From Cellulomonas telluris (lineage in GTDB: Bacteria; Actinomycetota; Actinomycetes; Actinomycetales; Cellulomonadaceae), in NCBI RefSeq assembly GCF_004886325.1, contig NZ_QXFN01000002.1, positions 737,920 through 801,919 of the forward strand: DNA of 64,000 nucleotides. The letters run 5' to 3'. This document shows, piece after piece, positions 1 through 8,166 of this stretch. Numbering within the stretch: position 1 is the stretch's first letter; each line of letters begins with the position of its first letter. The translations under genes and the position numbers were made by a program. The notes below the pieces were generated by a model, which searched no databases, was not told where the DNA came from, and was given only the letters and a program-made list of their open reading frames with translations.

Positions 1-940
1 CGCGGTCGCGCGCGACGCCGAGATCGCGGAGGCCCAGGCCCGCCAGGAGAGCACGCAGCGCTCCAACGAGGCCGCGGTCCAGATCGCCGAGTCGAACAAG
101 GCGGTCGCGCTGCGCGAGGCGCACATCGCACAGGAGACGGCCACGGCCCGGGCCGAGGCGGAGGCCGCGCAGGAGCGGGCCGAGGCCGAGGCGCAGCAGG
201 CCGTCCTCATCCAGCAGGAGCAGGTCGCCCTGCGGCGCGCCGCCCTGCGCGAGCAGGAGCTGCAGACCGAGGTCCGCAAGCCGGCCGAGGCGCGCAAGTA
301 CGAGGCGTCGCAGGAGGCCGAGGCCCGCCGGTACGCCGCCGAGCAGGAGGCCGAGGCCGCCCGCACCGCCGCCATCCGCGCGGCCGAGGCGGACGCCCAG
401 CGCATCACCGCGCAGGCCGACGCCGAGGCGGCCGCCGCGCGCGCCCGCGCCGACGCCGCCCTGGTGGAGCAGCAGCGCCGCGCCGAGGGTGCCCTCGCGC
501 TGGCCCGTGCCGAGGCCGACGGCGCCCGTGCGCGCGGCGAGGCCGAGGCCGCCGCGGAGCGCGCGAAGGGCGAGGCCCGGGCCGCCGCCATCAAGGCGGA
601 GGCCGACGCGTACCAGACGTTCCCCGAGTCGGCGCGTCTGCAGATGGTCCTCGACGCGCTGCCGAAGGTCGCGCAGCCGTACGCCGACGCGCTCGGCGCG
701 ATCGACGGCATCACCGTCATCGACAAGGGTGGGGCGTCGAACGTCACCGGGAACGTCGCGACGGGCGTGCAGGAGCTGACCGCGCTGCTCAAGGCGCAGA
801 CCGGCATCGACCTCATGGAGATGGTGCGGGGGCGCGGCGACGCCCGCCGCTCCGACGACGCCGACCGGCGTCCGGTGGCCGCCGCGGTGGCTCCCGCCGA
901 GGCGCCGGGCCCGGACGGGCCGGACGGCACGACGGCGTGA
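1..940 (+). CDS. Flotillin/SPFH-family membrane scaffold protein, C-terminal part (5'-truncated by window edge)
   Basis: The reading frame is open from base 2 to the TGA at 938-940, so the gene starts before the window. The visible 312 residues are the flotillin-type C-terminal region: a long Ala/Glu/Arg helix with many EAEA repeats (about residues 1-200 of the visible part), then a compact non-charged segment (residues 205-270) with the SARLQMVLDALPKVAQPYADALGAIDGI-type pattern seen at flotillin ends, and a disordered Ala/Pro/Asp tail. Flotillins oligomerise at membrane microdomains; the N-terminal membrane hairpin and SPFH domain would lie upstream. A 15-bp hairpin follows the stop. Assignment rests on the coiled coil plus the conserved C-terminal block; the SPFH domain cannot be seen here. 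Confidence 0.82.
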   Translation, partial: AVARDAEIAEAQARQESTQRSNEAAVQIAESNKAVALREAHIAQETATARAEAEAAQERAEAEAQQAVLIQQEQVALRRAALREQELQTEVRKPAEARKYEASQEAEARRYAAEQEAEAARTAAIRAAEADAQRITAQADAEAAAARARADAALVEQQRRAEGALALARAEADGARARGEAEAAAERAKGEARAAAIKAEADAYQTFPESARLQMVLDALPKVAQPYADALGAIDGITVIDKGGASNVTGNVATGVQELTALLKAQTGIDLMEMVRGRGDARRSDDADRRPVAAAVAPAEAPGPDGPDGTTA

Positions 941-944
941 CGGC

Positions 945-979
945 CGGCGCCCGGCGGCGGTCCACGCCGCCGGGCGCCG
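945..979 (+). terminator. GC-rich hairpin terminator after flotillin gene
   Basis: A perfect 15-bp stem (945-959 with 965-979) and a 5-nt loop begin 5 nt after the flotillin stop. There is no T-run, which is usual for intrinsic-like terminators in high-GC actinobacteria. Confidence 0.6.
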
Positions 980-1022
980 CCGTGTCGGTGCGGGCGTCGG
1001 TGGTCCCTGGCACGGTGGTGCC

Positions 1023-1694
1023 ATGACGAAGGCCACGGACGTCCTGCCGCACTCCACCGTCTCCGACGCCGTCGACGCCCGGCACTGGCGCGTGCTGCTC
1101 GGCACGCTGCGCGCGACCTTCCGCACGCCCGACTGGGCCACCGGCGCCGCGTTCGTCGCGCGCGTCGCACAGGCCGCGGACGCCGCCGACCACCACCCGG
1201 ACGTCCTGCTCCGGTACGGGCAGGTCACCGTCACGACGTCGAGCCACGACGTGCACGGGCTCACGCAGCGGGACGTCGACCTCGCGGCGACGGTCACCGC
1301 GCTCGCGGACGAGCTGGGCCTGGAGCCGGCGGTGGCGGCGAGCGAGGTGCTCGAGGTGGCGGTCGACGCCCTCGACATCCCGGCCGTCCGCCCGTTCTGG
1401 CAGGCCGTCCTCGGCTACGTCGACGTCCCCGGTGACCCCGACGCCCTGGTGGACCCGGCCGGCACCGGGCCGGCGTTCTGGTTCCAGCAGATGGATGCGC
1501 CGCGCCCGCAGCGCAACCGCATCCACCTCGACGTCACGGTGCCGCACGACCTCGCCGAGGAGCGCGTCGCGGCCGCGATCGCCGCGGGCGGCCGGCTCGT
1601 GAGCGACCACGCCGTCCCGGCGTTCTGGGTGCTCGCCGACCCCGAGGGCAACGAGGCGTGCGTGTGCACGTGGCAGGCGCGCCCCACGGCCTGA
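1023..1694 (+). CDS. Pterin-4-alpha-carbinolamine dehydratase-like / VOC (glyoxalase-like) fusion protein
   Basis: This 223-residue protein has two domains. Residues about 10-100 match the pterin carbinolamine dehydratase fold: a helix ending ADHHPDV, a short strand pair, then SHDVHGLTQRDVDLA, which supplies the conserved His-His-Pro and His-Asp/GLT motifs. Residues about 108-220 are a glyoxalase/VOC-like domain (DALDIPAVRPFWQAVLGY; FWFQQMD; NRIHLDVTV; LADPEGNEACVC). Such fusions are common in Actinobacteria and their physiological substrate is not established. The start ATG lies about 80 bp after the flotillin stop, past the hairpin, so it is probably its own transcription unit. It converges on the LacI gene with only 47 bp between stops. 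Confidence 0.8.
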   Translation: MTKATDVLPHSTVSDAVDARHWRVLLGTLRATFRTPDWATGAAFVARVAQAADAADHHPDVLLRYGQVTVTTSSHDVHGLTQRDVDLAATVTALADELGLEPAVAASEVLEVAVDALDIPAVRPFWQAVLGYVDVPGDPDALVDPAGTGPAFWFQQMDAPRPQRNRIHLDVTVPHDLAEERVAAAIAAGGRLVSDHAVPAFWVLADPEGNEACVCTWQARPTA

Positions 1695-1741
1695 CGGGCG
1701 CGGGCCCGCGTCGTGCGACGGCGCGAGTCGTCCGGTCGGTG

Positions 1742-2893
1742 TCAGGTGCTCTCGCGGACGATGAGGCGCGTCGCGAGCATGCGGGAGACGGCCTCGCGCC
1801 CCTCGACCAGGTCGAGGACGAGGTCGACCATGACGCGCGAGATCTCGTCGAACGGCTGGCGCATGGTCGTCAGCGGCGGCTCGAGGGACTCGGCGAGGCC
1901 GGAGTCGTCGAAGCCGCCGACCGCGACGTCGCCGGGGACCGTGCGCCCGGCCCGTCGCAGCGTCGCCATCGCGCCGGACGCCATCCTGTCGGAGGCGGCG
2001 AAGACCGCGTCGATGTCGGGGGCCCGCTCGAGGAGCACCGCCATCGCCGCGGCACCGGACTCCGTCGAGTAGTCGCCCTCCTCCACGAGGAGCGGGTCGA
2101 AGGCGTCGCCGAGCTCCTCGCGGTAGCCGACGAACCGGTACCGCCCGCCACCGGTGTCGGAGGGGCCGGTGATCATCGCGATGCGCCGGCGGCCGCGCTC
2201 CTTGAGGTGGCGCGTCATCGTGCGTGCCGAGCCGACCTCGTCGACCGACACGACCGTGAGGTCGTCGCTGTGGCCGAGGGGGATGCCGCACGCCACGGTG
2301 GGGATGCGCGCCTCGAGCAGCATGTCGACCATCGGCTCGCTCTCGTGCGAGGAGATGAGCAGGACCCCGTCGACGTGGCCCGCCGTGACGAACTGCGTGA
2401 CGTTGCGGCGCTCGGCCTCGGAGCCCGCGACGAGCAGGACCGGGGTGAGCTGCCGCTGCGACAGCGCCTGGGCGGCCCCGCGCAGCAGGATCGAGAAGGT
2501 CGGGTCGGTGAACAGCTGGTGCTGCGGCTCGGTGAGCAGGAACGCGAGGGAGTTGGCCCGTCCGGTGGCGAGCGAGCGCGCGTGCTGGTTGGCCTGGTAG
2601 CCCGTGTCGCGGATGGCGTGCTCGACCGCCTCGCGCGCGGCGGGGGACACCCAGTGCCCGCCGTTCATGACGCGCGAGACCGTTCCGCGCGAGACGCCGG
2701 CGGCGGCCGCGACGTCCCGGATCGTCGGACGCCGACGTCCCGCCACGTGCGCCGTGACGGGCGGTCCTGCGGGCGTGGCGCTCTCCACGAGGGTCGAGGG
2801 TAACGCCGTCGACGTCCGCGCCGGGACGCGCGGGTCCCGCCCGGACGCGGCGGGGCGCGGCACGTGGGGGTCACGAACGGCACGTGCGGTCAC
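1742..2893 (-). CDS. LacI-family repressor of the adjacent galactan locus
   Basis: This is a LacI/GalR repressor. The DNA-binding helix-turn-helix starts at PTIRDVAAAAGVSRGTVSRVMNG (residues 56-78 of this frame) and is followed by a hinge helix and a periplasmic-binding-protein-like effector domain ending in the FDDSGLAESLEPPLTT pattern typical of the family. The given GTG start leaves about 55 residues before the HTH, more than usual. In-frame GTGs at 2788 and 2746 are shorter alternatives; none has a strong ribosome site, so the start is uncertain. It is transcribed divergently from the GH42 gene across a promoter region holding two GTGACCGGTCAC palindromes, which are its likely operators. 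By analogy with GanR of Bacillus subtilis it should be relieved by galacto-oligosaccharides. Confidence 0.88.
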   Translation of the reverse strand: MTARAVRDPHVPRPAASGRDPRVPARTSTALPSTLVESATPAGPPVTAHVAGRRRPTIRDVAAAAGVSRGTVSRVMNGGHWVSPAAREAVEHAIRDTGYQANQHARSLATGRANSLAFLLTEPQHQLFTDPTFSILLRGAAQALSQRQLTPVLLVAGSEAERRNVTQFVTAGHVDGVLLISSHESEPMVDMLLEARIPTVACGIPLGHSDDLTVVSVDEVGSARTMTRHLKERGRRRIAMITGPSDTGGGRYRFVGYREELGDAFDPLLVEEGDYSTESGAAAMAVLLERAPDIDAVFAASDRMASGAMATLRRAGRTVPGDVAVGGFDDSGLAESLEPPLTTMRQPFDEISRVMVDLVLDLVEGREAVSRMLATRLIVREST

Positions 2894-2922
2894 GCCCGCC
2901 GCGACCGGATCACCCGGACGTG

Positions 2923-2938
2923 CTGTGACCGGTCACAG
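2923..2938. promoter_or_regulatory. Operator O1, perfect 16-bp palindrome (LacI-type)
   Basis: CTGTGACCGGTCACAG is its own reverse complement and has the central CG step typical of LacI/GalR operators. It lies 30 bp upstream of the longest lacI start and 130 bp upstream of the GH42 start. Confidence 0.75.
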
Positions 2939-2990
2939 TTGGATCACGAAACGGTTCTGGGATCGTTCCCACCGTCTGACTGCGTCGGGA

Positions 2991-3006
2991 CCGTGACCGG
3001 TCACAG
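2991..3006. promoter_or_regulatory. Operator O2, near-identical copy of O1
   Basis: CCGTGACCGGTCACAG differs from O1 at one outer base and keeps the 12-bp core GTGACCGGTCAC at 2993-3004. Its centre is 68 bp from that of O1, so the two sites could bracket the divergent promoters and allow looping. A TACTGT -10-like hexamer lies just downstream at 3008-3013. Confidence 0.72.
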
Positions 3007-3067
3007 GTACTGTCGTCCGCCTCAGCACCACCCGGCGCCGCCGCGGCGCCCGACCCGACGGAGTGTC

Positions 3068-5086
3068 ATGACGGCCCACCCCTGGCCCCTGCTCGACGGC
3101 ATCGCCTACGGCGGTGACTACAACCCGGAGCAGTGGTCCCGCGACGTCTGGGACGAGGACGTCGCGCTCATGCGCAAGGCGGGCGTCAACCTCGTCAGCG
3201 TCGGCATCTTCTCGTGGGCGATGCTCGAGCCCCGCGAGGGCGAGTTCGACTTCTCCTGGCTCGACGAGCTGCTCGACCTGCTGCACGCGAACGGCGTCGC
3301 GGTCGACCTCGGCACGCCCACGGCGGCGCCGCCCGCGTGGTTCTACGCGACGTACCCCGACGCGCGCGTGGTGACCGCCGACGGCACGGTGCTCGGGTTC
3401 GGGTCCCGCGGCATGGTGTCCCACTCCGCGCCGGAGTACCGCACGGCCATCGCGCGGGTCGCCGGCGAGCTCGCCCGCCGGTACGCGGAGCACCCCGCCG
3501 TCGTCCTGTGGCACGTGCACAACGAGTACGGCGCCCCGGTGTCGGACGACTTCTCGCCGCGCGCGGTCGCCGCGTGGCGGGAGTGGCTGCGCGAGCGGTA
3601 CGGCTCGCTCGACGCGCTGAACGCCGCGTGGGGCACCGCGTTCTGGGGCCAGGTCGTCCGCGAGTGGGACCACGTCGTGGCACCGGCGGCGACGGCGTCG
3701 ATCGCGAACCCGTCGACCAAGCTCGACTGGGCGCGGTTCACCGACGAGCAGCTGCGGGCGTGCTTCCGCATCGAGCGCGACGCGATCCGCGCGCACGCCA
3801 CGCAGCCGGTGACGACCAACTTCATGGCGCACCAGAACTACAACACCGACCTGTGGCGCTGGGCGCAGGAGGTGGACGTCGTCTCGGACGACCACTACCT
3901 GTGGTCGCCGGACCCCGACGCGCACGTCGGGCTCGCGCTGTCGGCCGACCTCACGCGCTCGGTCGCGGGCGGGCGCCCGTGGATGCTCATGGAGCACTCG
4001 ACCTCGGCCGTGAACTGGCAGGGGCGCAACATCGCCAAGCGCCCGGGCGAGATGCACCGCAACGCGTTCACGCACCTCGGGCGCGGTGCCGACGCGATCA
4101 TGTTCTTCCAGTGGCGGGCCTCGCGGTCCGGCGCCGAGAAGTTCCACTCCGCGATGCTGCCGCACGCCGGCGCGTCGTCCCGCGTGTTCCGCGAGGTGGT
4201 CGACCTCGGCGCCCGCCTCGCCGCGGTCGAGGAGCTGCGCGGCACGCAGGTCCGGGCCGACGTCGCCGTGCTCTACGACTGGGAGTCGCTCTGGGCCCAG
4301 GACCTCGAGTGGCGCCCCTCGGACGCGCTCGGGTTCCGCGAGCGCGTGCGGGCGTACTACGAGCGGCTGTGGCGCGACGGCGTGACGGTCGACCTCGCCC
4401 ACCCCGAGCACGACCTGTCCCGCTACCGCCTCGTCGTGGCGCCCGCGTCCTACCTGCTCACGCAGGCGGCGGCGGCCAACCTCACCGCGTACGTCGAGGC
4501 CGGCGGGACGCTGCTCGTCTCCTGCTTCTCCGGCGTCGTCGACGAGCACGACGCCGTGCACGTCGGGGGCTTCGGCGCCCCGCTGCGCACGGCGCTCGGC
4601 GTCGCCGTCGAGGAGTTCCTGCCGATGCGCGAGGGTGAGACCTGCGCGGTCGACCTCGACGGCACCGAGGTCACCGCCGACGTCTGGACCGAGGACGTCG
4701 TGCTGCACGGTGCCGAGGTGCGCGGCACCTACCGCGGCGGCCCGGCCGACGGCATGCCCGCGGTCACGCGGCACCGGCACGGGCAGGGGACCGGCTGGTA
4801 CGTCAGCACCGCGCTCGGCGTCGACGCGCTCGCGCCCGTGCTGCGGGGCGTCTACGCCGACGCCGGCGTCGTGCCGCCCGGCCACCCCGAGGGCCTCGAG
4901 GTCGTGACGCGGCAGGGCGGGACGGCGGACTTCCACGTCGTCGTCAACCACCGCGCCGAGCCCGCCGAGCTCGCCGCGAGCGGCACCGAGCTGCTCTCCG
5001 GCGCACCCGTCGACGGCACGTTCCGGGTGGGTCCCGGCGACGTGGCCGTGATCCGCACGCCCCGCGCGCAGGGGGGTGGTCGCTGA
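3068..5086 (+). CDS. ganA: GH42 beta-galactosidase (intracellular)
   Basis: A 672-residue GH42 beta-galactosidase that releases galactose from beta-galactosides, here most likely the beta-1,4-galacto-oligosaccharides produced by the GH53 enzyme of the same cluster. The TIM barrel begins with GGDYNPEQW. The acid/base glutamate is E153 in HVHNEYG and the nucleophile is E309 in MLMEHST. A trimerisation domain (about 390-590) and a small C-terminal beta domain follow. No signal peptide is present, so it acts in the cytoplasm on imported sugars. The ATG at 3068 is chosen because ACGGAG lies just upstream and the family N-terminus begins here; the longer open frame runs through the operators. Unlike the second GH42 at 48505, it has no Cys zinc cluster. 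The symbol follows the B. subtilis gan operon. Confidence 0.92.
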   Translation: MTAHPWPLLDGIAYGGDYNPEQWSRDVWDEDVALMRKAGVNLVSVGIFSWAMLEPREGEFDFSWLDELLDLLHANGVAVDLGTPTAAPPAWFYATYPDARVVTADGTVLGFGSRGMVSHSAPEYRTAIARVAGELARRYAEHPAVVLWHVHNEYGAPVSDDFSPRAVAAWREWLRERYGSLDALNAAWGTAFWGQVVREWDHVVAPAATASIANPSTKLDWARFTDEQLRACFRIERDAIRAHATQPVTTNFMAHQNYNTDLWRWAQEVDVVSDDHYLWSPDPDAHVGLALSADLTRSVAGGRPWMLMEHSTSAVNWQGRNIAKRPGEMHRNAFTHLGRGADAIMFFQWRASRSGAEKFHSAMLPHAGASSRVFREVVDLGARLAAVEELRGTQVRADVAVLYDWESLWAQDLEWRPSDALGFRERVRAYYERLWRDGVTVDLAHPEHDLSRYRLVVAPASYLLTQAAAANLTAYVEAGGTLLVSCFSGVVDEHDAVHVGGFGAPLRTALGVAVEEFLPMREGETCAVDLDGTEVTADVWTEDVVLHGAEVRGTYRGGPADGMPAVTRHRHGQGTGWYVSTALGVDALAPVLRGVYADAGVVPPGHPEGLEVVTRQGGTADFHVVVNHRAEPAELAASGTELLSGAPVDGTFRVGPGDVAVIRTPRAQGGGR

Positions 5087-5223
5087 CCGCGCACCGCCCC
5101 GGGTGCCGGCCGCCCCTCCCGTCGAACCCGACGGGTCGGCCGCGCACCTCGCACCCCCACCAGGTCGCAGCGTCGCGATCCCGTACGAGACGCGCGCGGC
5201 GGCCCAACCCGGAAGGAAGACAG

Positions 5224-6477
5224 ATGCGCAAGCACATCGCGCTCGGCGTCGCCGTGGTGACGTCGGCCGCCCTCCTGGCCGCGTGCAGCGGCGGCGACCC
5301 CGCACCGGCGACGACCGAGGGCTCGTCCGCGGGCGCCGGCGACGGCGCGGGCACCGAGCTCGTGGTCTGGTCCGACGCGGAGCGCGCGGAGGCCATCAAG
5401 AACGCCGCGGCCGACTTCGAGGAGGACACCGGGGCGACCGTCACGGTCGTGCAGAAGAACTTCGAGGACCTGCGCGCCGACTTCCTCGCGCAGGTGCCGA
5501 CGGGCGAGGGCCCGGACATCACCGTCGGCGCGCACGACTGGCTCGGCGAGTTCGTCGAGTCGGGCGTCGTCGACACGATCGACATCGGCGACCGCGCGGG
5601 CGACTTCGAGCAGGTCACGCTCGACGCGCTGACCTACGACGGCCAGCTGTACGCGCTGCCGTACGCGCAGGAGTCCGTGGCGCTGATCCAGAACGTGGGT
5701 CTCGTCGGCTCCGAGCCGCCCGCCACCTGGGACGAGATGATCCAGATGGCGACGGACGCGGGCTTCGCGGAGCGCCCGTTCGTCCTCTACACCAACGGTG
5801 CCGAGGGCGACATGTACACGTCCTACGCGTTCCAGACGTCGTTCGGCGCCCCCGTCTTCGTGCAGGACGAGAGCGGCTCGTACACGAGCGAGGTCGGCCT
5901 CGGCGGCGACGCCGGGCTCGCCTACGCGCAGTGGATCCACGCCAACGGCTCGGCCGGCACGGGGTACTTCACCGACACCGTGGACTACGACATCGGCAAC
6001 GAGCTCTTCGCGACCGGCCAGTCGCCGTTCATCGTGCAGGGCCCGTGGACGATCCCGACCTACCAGGACGCGGGCATCGAGGTCGCGGTCAGCCCGGTGC
6101 CGTCGGCCGGCGGTCAGACGGCGTCCCCGTTCGTCGGCGTGCAGGGCTTCTACCTGTCCGCGCAGTCGTCGAACGCGCTGCTCGCGAACGAGTTCCTCGT
6201 CAACTACATGGCGACGGACGAGGCGCAGCAGGCCCTGTACGACGCCGACCCCCGCATCCCGGCGCTCACGAGCGTCGCGGAGCAGGTGTCGGACGACCCG
6301 GTCATCGCCGGCTTCCTCGCCTCGGCGCAGAACGGCGTCCCGATGCCGAACATCCCCGAGATGGGCGCCGTCTGGGAGTTCTGGAACCCGGCGCAGATCG
6401 CGCTGATCAACGGTGAGGACCCGACGTCCGTCTGGACGAGCATGGTCACCAACATCGAGGGCGCCATCGGCGGCTGA
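5224..6477 (+). CDS. Extracellular sugar-binding lipoprotein of ABC importer (galacto-oligosaccharide, MalE-like)
   Basis: A 417-residue solute-binding protein of the MalE/cluster 1 type. Residues 1-21 are a lipoprotein signal ending in the lipobox L18-A19-A20-C21; a Gly/Ala/Ser-rich tether follows. The mature part has the maltose-binding-protein landmarks ELVVWSDAERAEAI, YALPYAQESVALIQN, FIVQGPWTIP and PFVGVQGFYLSA. It should be anchored to the outer face of the membrane and deliver oligosaccharides to the two permeases directly downstream. Position between a beta-galactosidase and an endo-galactanase suggests beta-1,4-galacto-oligosaccharides, as for GanS of B. subtilis. AAGGAAG precedes the ATG. 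Confidence 0.9.
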   Translation: MRKHIALGVAVVTSAALLAACSGGDPAPATTEGSSAGAGDGAGTELVVWSDAERAEAIKNAAADFEEDTGATVTVVQKNFEDLRADFLAQVPTGEGPDITVGAHDWLGEFVESGVVDTIDIGDRAGDFEQVTLDALTYDGQLYALPYAQESVALIQNVGLVGSEPPATWDEMIQMATDAGFAERPFVLYTNGAEGDMYTSYAFQTSFGAPVFVQDESGSYTSEVGLGGDAGLAYAQWIHANGSAGTGYFTDTVDYDIGNELFATGQSPFIVQGPWTIPTYQDAGIEVAVSPVPSAGGQTASPFVGVQGFYLSAQSSNALLANEFLVNYMATDEAQQALYDADPRIPALTSVAEQVSDDPVIAGFLASAQNGVPMPNIPEMGAVWEFWNPAQIALINGEDPTSVWTSMVTNIEGAIGG

Positions 6478-6494
6478 CGCCCGCCGCCGCACCC

Positions 6495-6523
6495 GGGGTG
6501 GGGCGCGCACCGCGCCCCACCCC
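6495..6523 (+). terminator. 13-bp hairpin between binding-protein gene and permease genes
   Basis: GGGGTGGGGCGCG (6495-6507) pairs perfectly with 6511-6523 across a 3-nt loop, 17 nt after the stop of the binding-protein gene. In this position such hairpins usually act as partial terminators or 3'-end stabilisers that raise binding-protein mRNA over permease mRNA. Confidence 0.6.
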
Positions 6524-6555
6524 ACCCCCCTCCGCCACCCAGACGAGGAGTCCTG

Positions 6556-8166
6556 ATGTCCGTCGGCCTGCAGCGCGTCGAGCCCGCGCCGAGCCCCGCG
6601 CCGCCCGAGTCCCACGCCCGGGGCTGGACCGCGCCCGGCTGGGGCTTCGTCGTCAAGCTCCTGCTGATGATGGTCGTCAACGCCGCGGGCGTCCTGGCGA
6701 TCCTGTCCGCGTGGAACGCGGGCGCGTGGGTGATCCTCGGCGTGCTCGTCGCGCTGCTCGTGGCGGCCGACTGGGTCTACTTCTCCCGGCGCGCGCTGCC
6801 GCTGAAGTACCTGTTCCCGGGCCTCGTCTTCCTCGCGGCGTTCCAGATGTTCACGCTCGTGTACACGGGCTACGTCGCGTTCACGAACTACGGCACCGGC
6901 CACCTCGGCTCGATGCAGCAGGCCGTCGACGCGGCCCTCATCCAGGACGAGCAGCGCGCGGAGGGCTCCCCGACGTACCCGCTCGCGGTGCTGCGCGAGG
7001 GCGACACGCTCGGCTTCGCGATCAACGACGAGGGCGTCGTGCGGGTCGGCACGGCCGAGGAGCCGCTCGAGGCGGTCGGCGGCGCGGTCGTCGACGCCGA
7101 CGGCGCCGTGACGCAGGTGCCGGGCTGGGAGGTCGTCCCGCGCGCGCAGCTGTTCAGCGACGCGGCGCTGCAGGAGCGCGTCGTCGCGCTGCGCGTGCCC
7201 GTCTCCGACGACGCGACCGAGGGGTCGATCCGCACGCGCGAGGGCGCGACCGGAGCGGTGTACACCTCGACGCTCGAGTGGGACCCGGCCGCCCGGACGA
7301 TCACCGACACCGAGACGGGGGCCGTGTACTCGCCGGACGACCGCGGCAGCTTCGTCAGCGCGGACGGCGACCGCCTCGCGGCCGGCTGGTACGTCAACGT
7401 CGGCTTCGAGAACTTCGCCCGCGCGTTCACCGACGACCGCTACGCGGGGCCGCTGCTGCGGGTCGCGGCGTGGACGTTCGCGTTCGCGATCCTCACCGTG
7501 CTCACGAGCTTCGGGCTCGGCCTGCTGTTCGCGCTCGTCTACAACGACCCGCGCGTGCGCGGCCGCAAGGTGCTGCGGACCATCTTCATCCTCCCGTACG
7601 CCTTCCCGGCGTTCATGTCCGCGCTGCTGTGGCGCGGCATGCTCAACGCCGAGTTCGGGGTCGTCAACGACTGGTTCTTCCTCGGCGCGAACATCAGCTG
7701 GCTGACCGACCCGTGGCTCGCCAAGCTCGCGATCCTCTGGGTCAACCTGTGGCTCAGCTACCCGTACTGGTTCCTCGTCACCACCGGCGCGCTCCAGGGC
7801 CTGCCCGGCGACGTCATGGAGGCCGCCCGCGTCGACGGCGCCGGCCGCTGGCGCCAGTTCCGATCGATCACCCTGCCGCTGCTGCTGGTGGCGACGGCAC
7901 CGCTGGCGATCGCGTCCTTCGCCTTCAACTTCAACAACTTCACGATCATCTACATGCTCACGGACGGCGGGCCCGCCTTCCCCGGCGCGAGCGTGCCCCT
8001 CGGGGCGACCGACATCCTCATCTCCGCGATCTACCAGATCTCCGGGGTGTCGGGCGGCCGCGCCGACTACGGCCTGGCCTCCGCGCTGTCGATCATCGTC
8101 TTCGTCGTGATCGGCATCGTGTCGGCCGTCGCCTTCCGCCGGACCCGCAAGCTCGAGGAGATCTGA
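6556..8166 (+). CDS. ABC sugar permease, MalF-type
   Basis: A 536-residue inner-membrane permease. Two N-terminal membrane helices (about 27-80) and a third (about 85-110) are followed by a large extracellular loop (about 115-295), equivalent to the P2 domain of E. coli MalF, then the conserved transport core. The EAA loop that contacts the ATPase is at E422-A-A-R-V-D-G428. It forms the heterodimeric channel with the MalG-type permease, whose ATG overlaps this gene's TGA by one base (8166). No ATPase gene is in the cluster. Start ATG follows ACGAGGAG. Confidence 0.92.
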   Translation: MSVGLQRVEPAPSPAPPESHARGWTAPGWGFVVKLLLMMVVNAAGVLAILSAWNAGAWVILGVLVALLVAADWVYFSRRALPLKYLFPGLVFLAAFQMFTLVYTGYVAFTNYGTGHLGSMQQAVDAALIQDEQRAEGSPTYPLAVLREGDTLGFAINDEGVVRVGTAEEPLEAVGGAVVDADGAVTQVPGWEVVPRAQLFSDAALQERVVALRVPVSDDATEGSIRTREGATGAVYTSTLEWDPAARTITDTETGAVYSPDDRGSFVSADGDRLAAGWYVNVGFENFARAFTDDRYAGPLLRVAAWTFAFAILTVLTSFGLGLLFALVYNDPRVRGRKVLRTIFILPYAFPAFMSALLWRGMLNAEFGVVNDWFFLGANISWLTDPWLAKLAILWVNLWLSYPYWFLVTTGALQGLPGDVMEAARVDGAGRWRQFRSITLPLLLVATAPLAIASFAFNFNNFTIIYMLTDGGPAFPGASVPLGATDILISAIYQISGVSGGRADYGLASALSIIVFVVIGIVSAVAFRRTRKLEEI

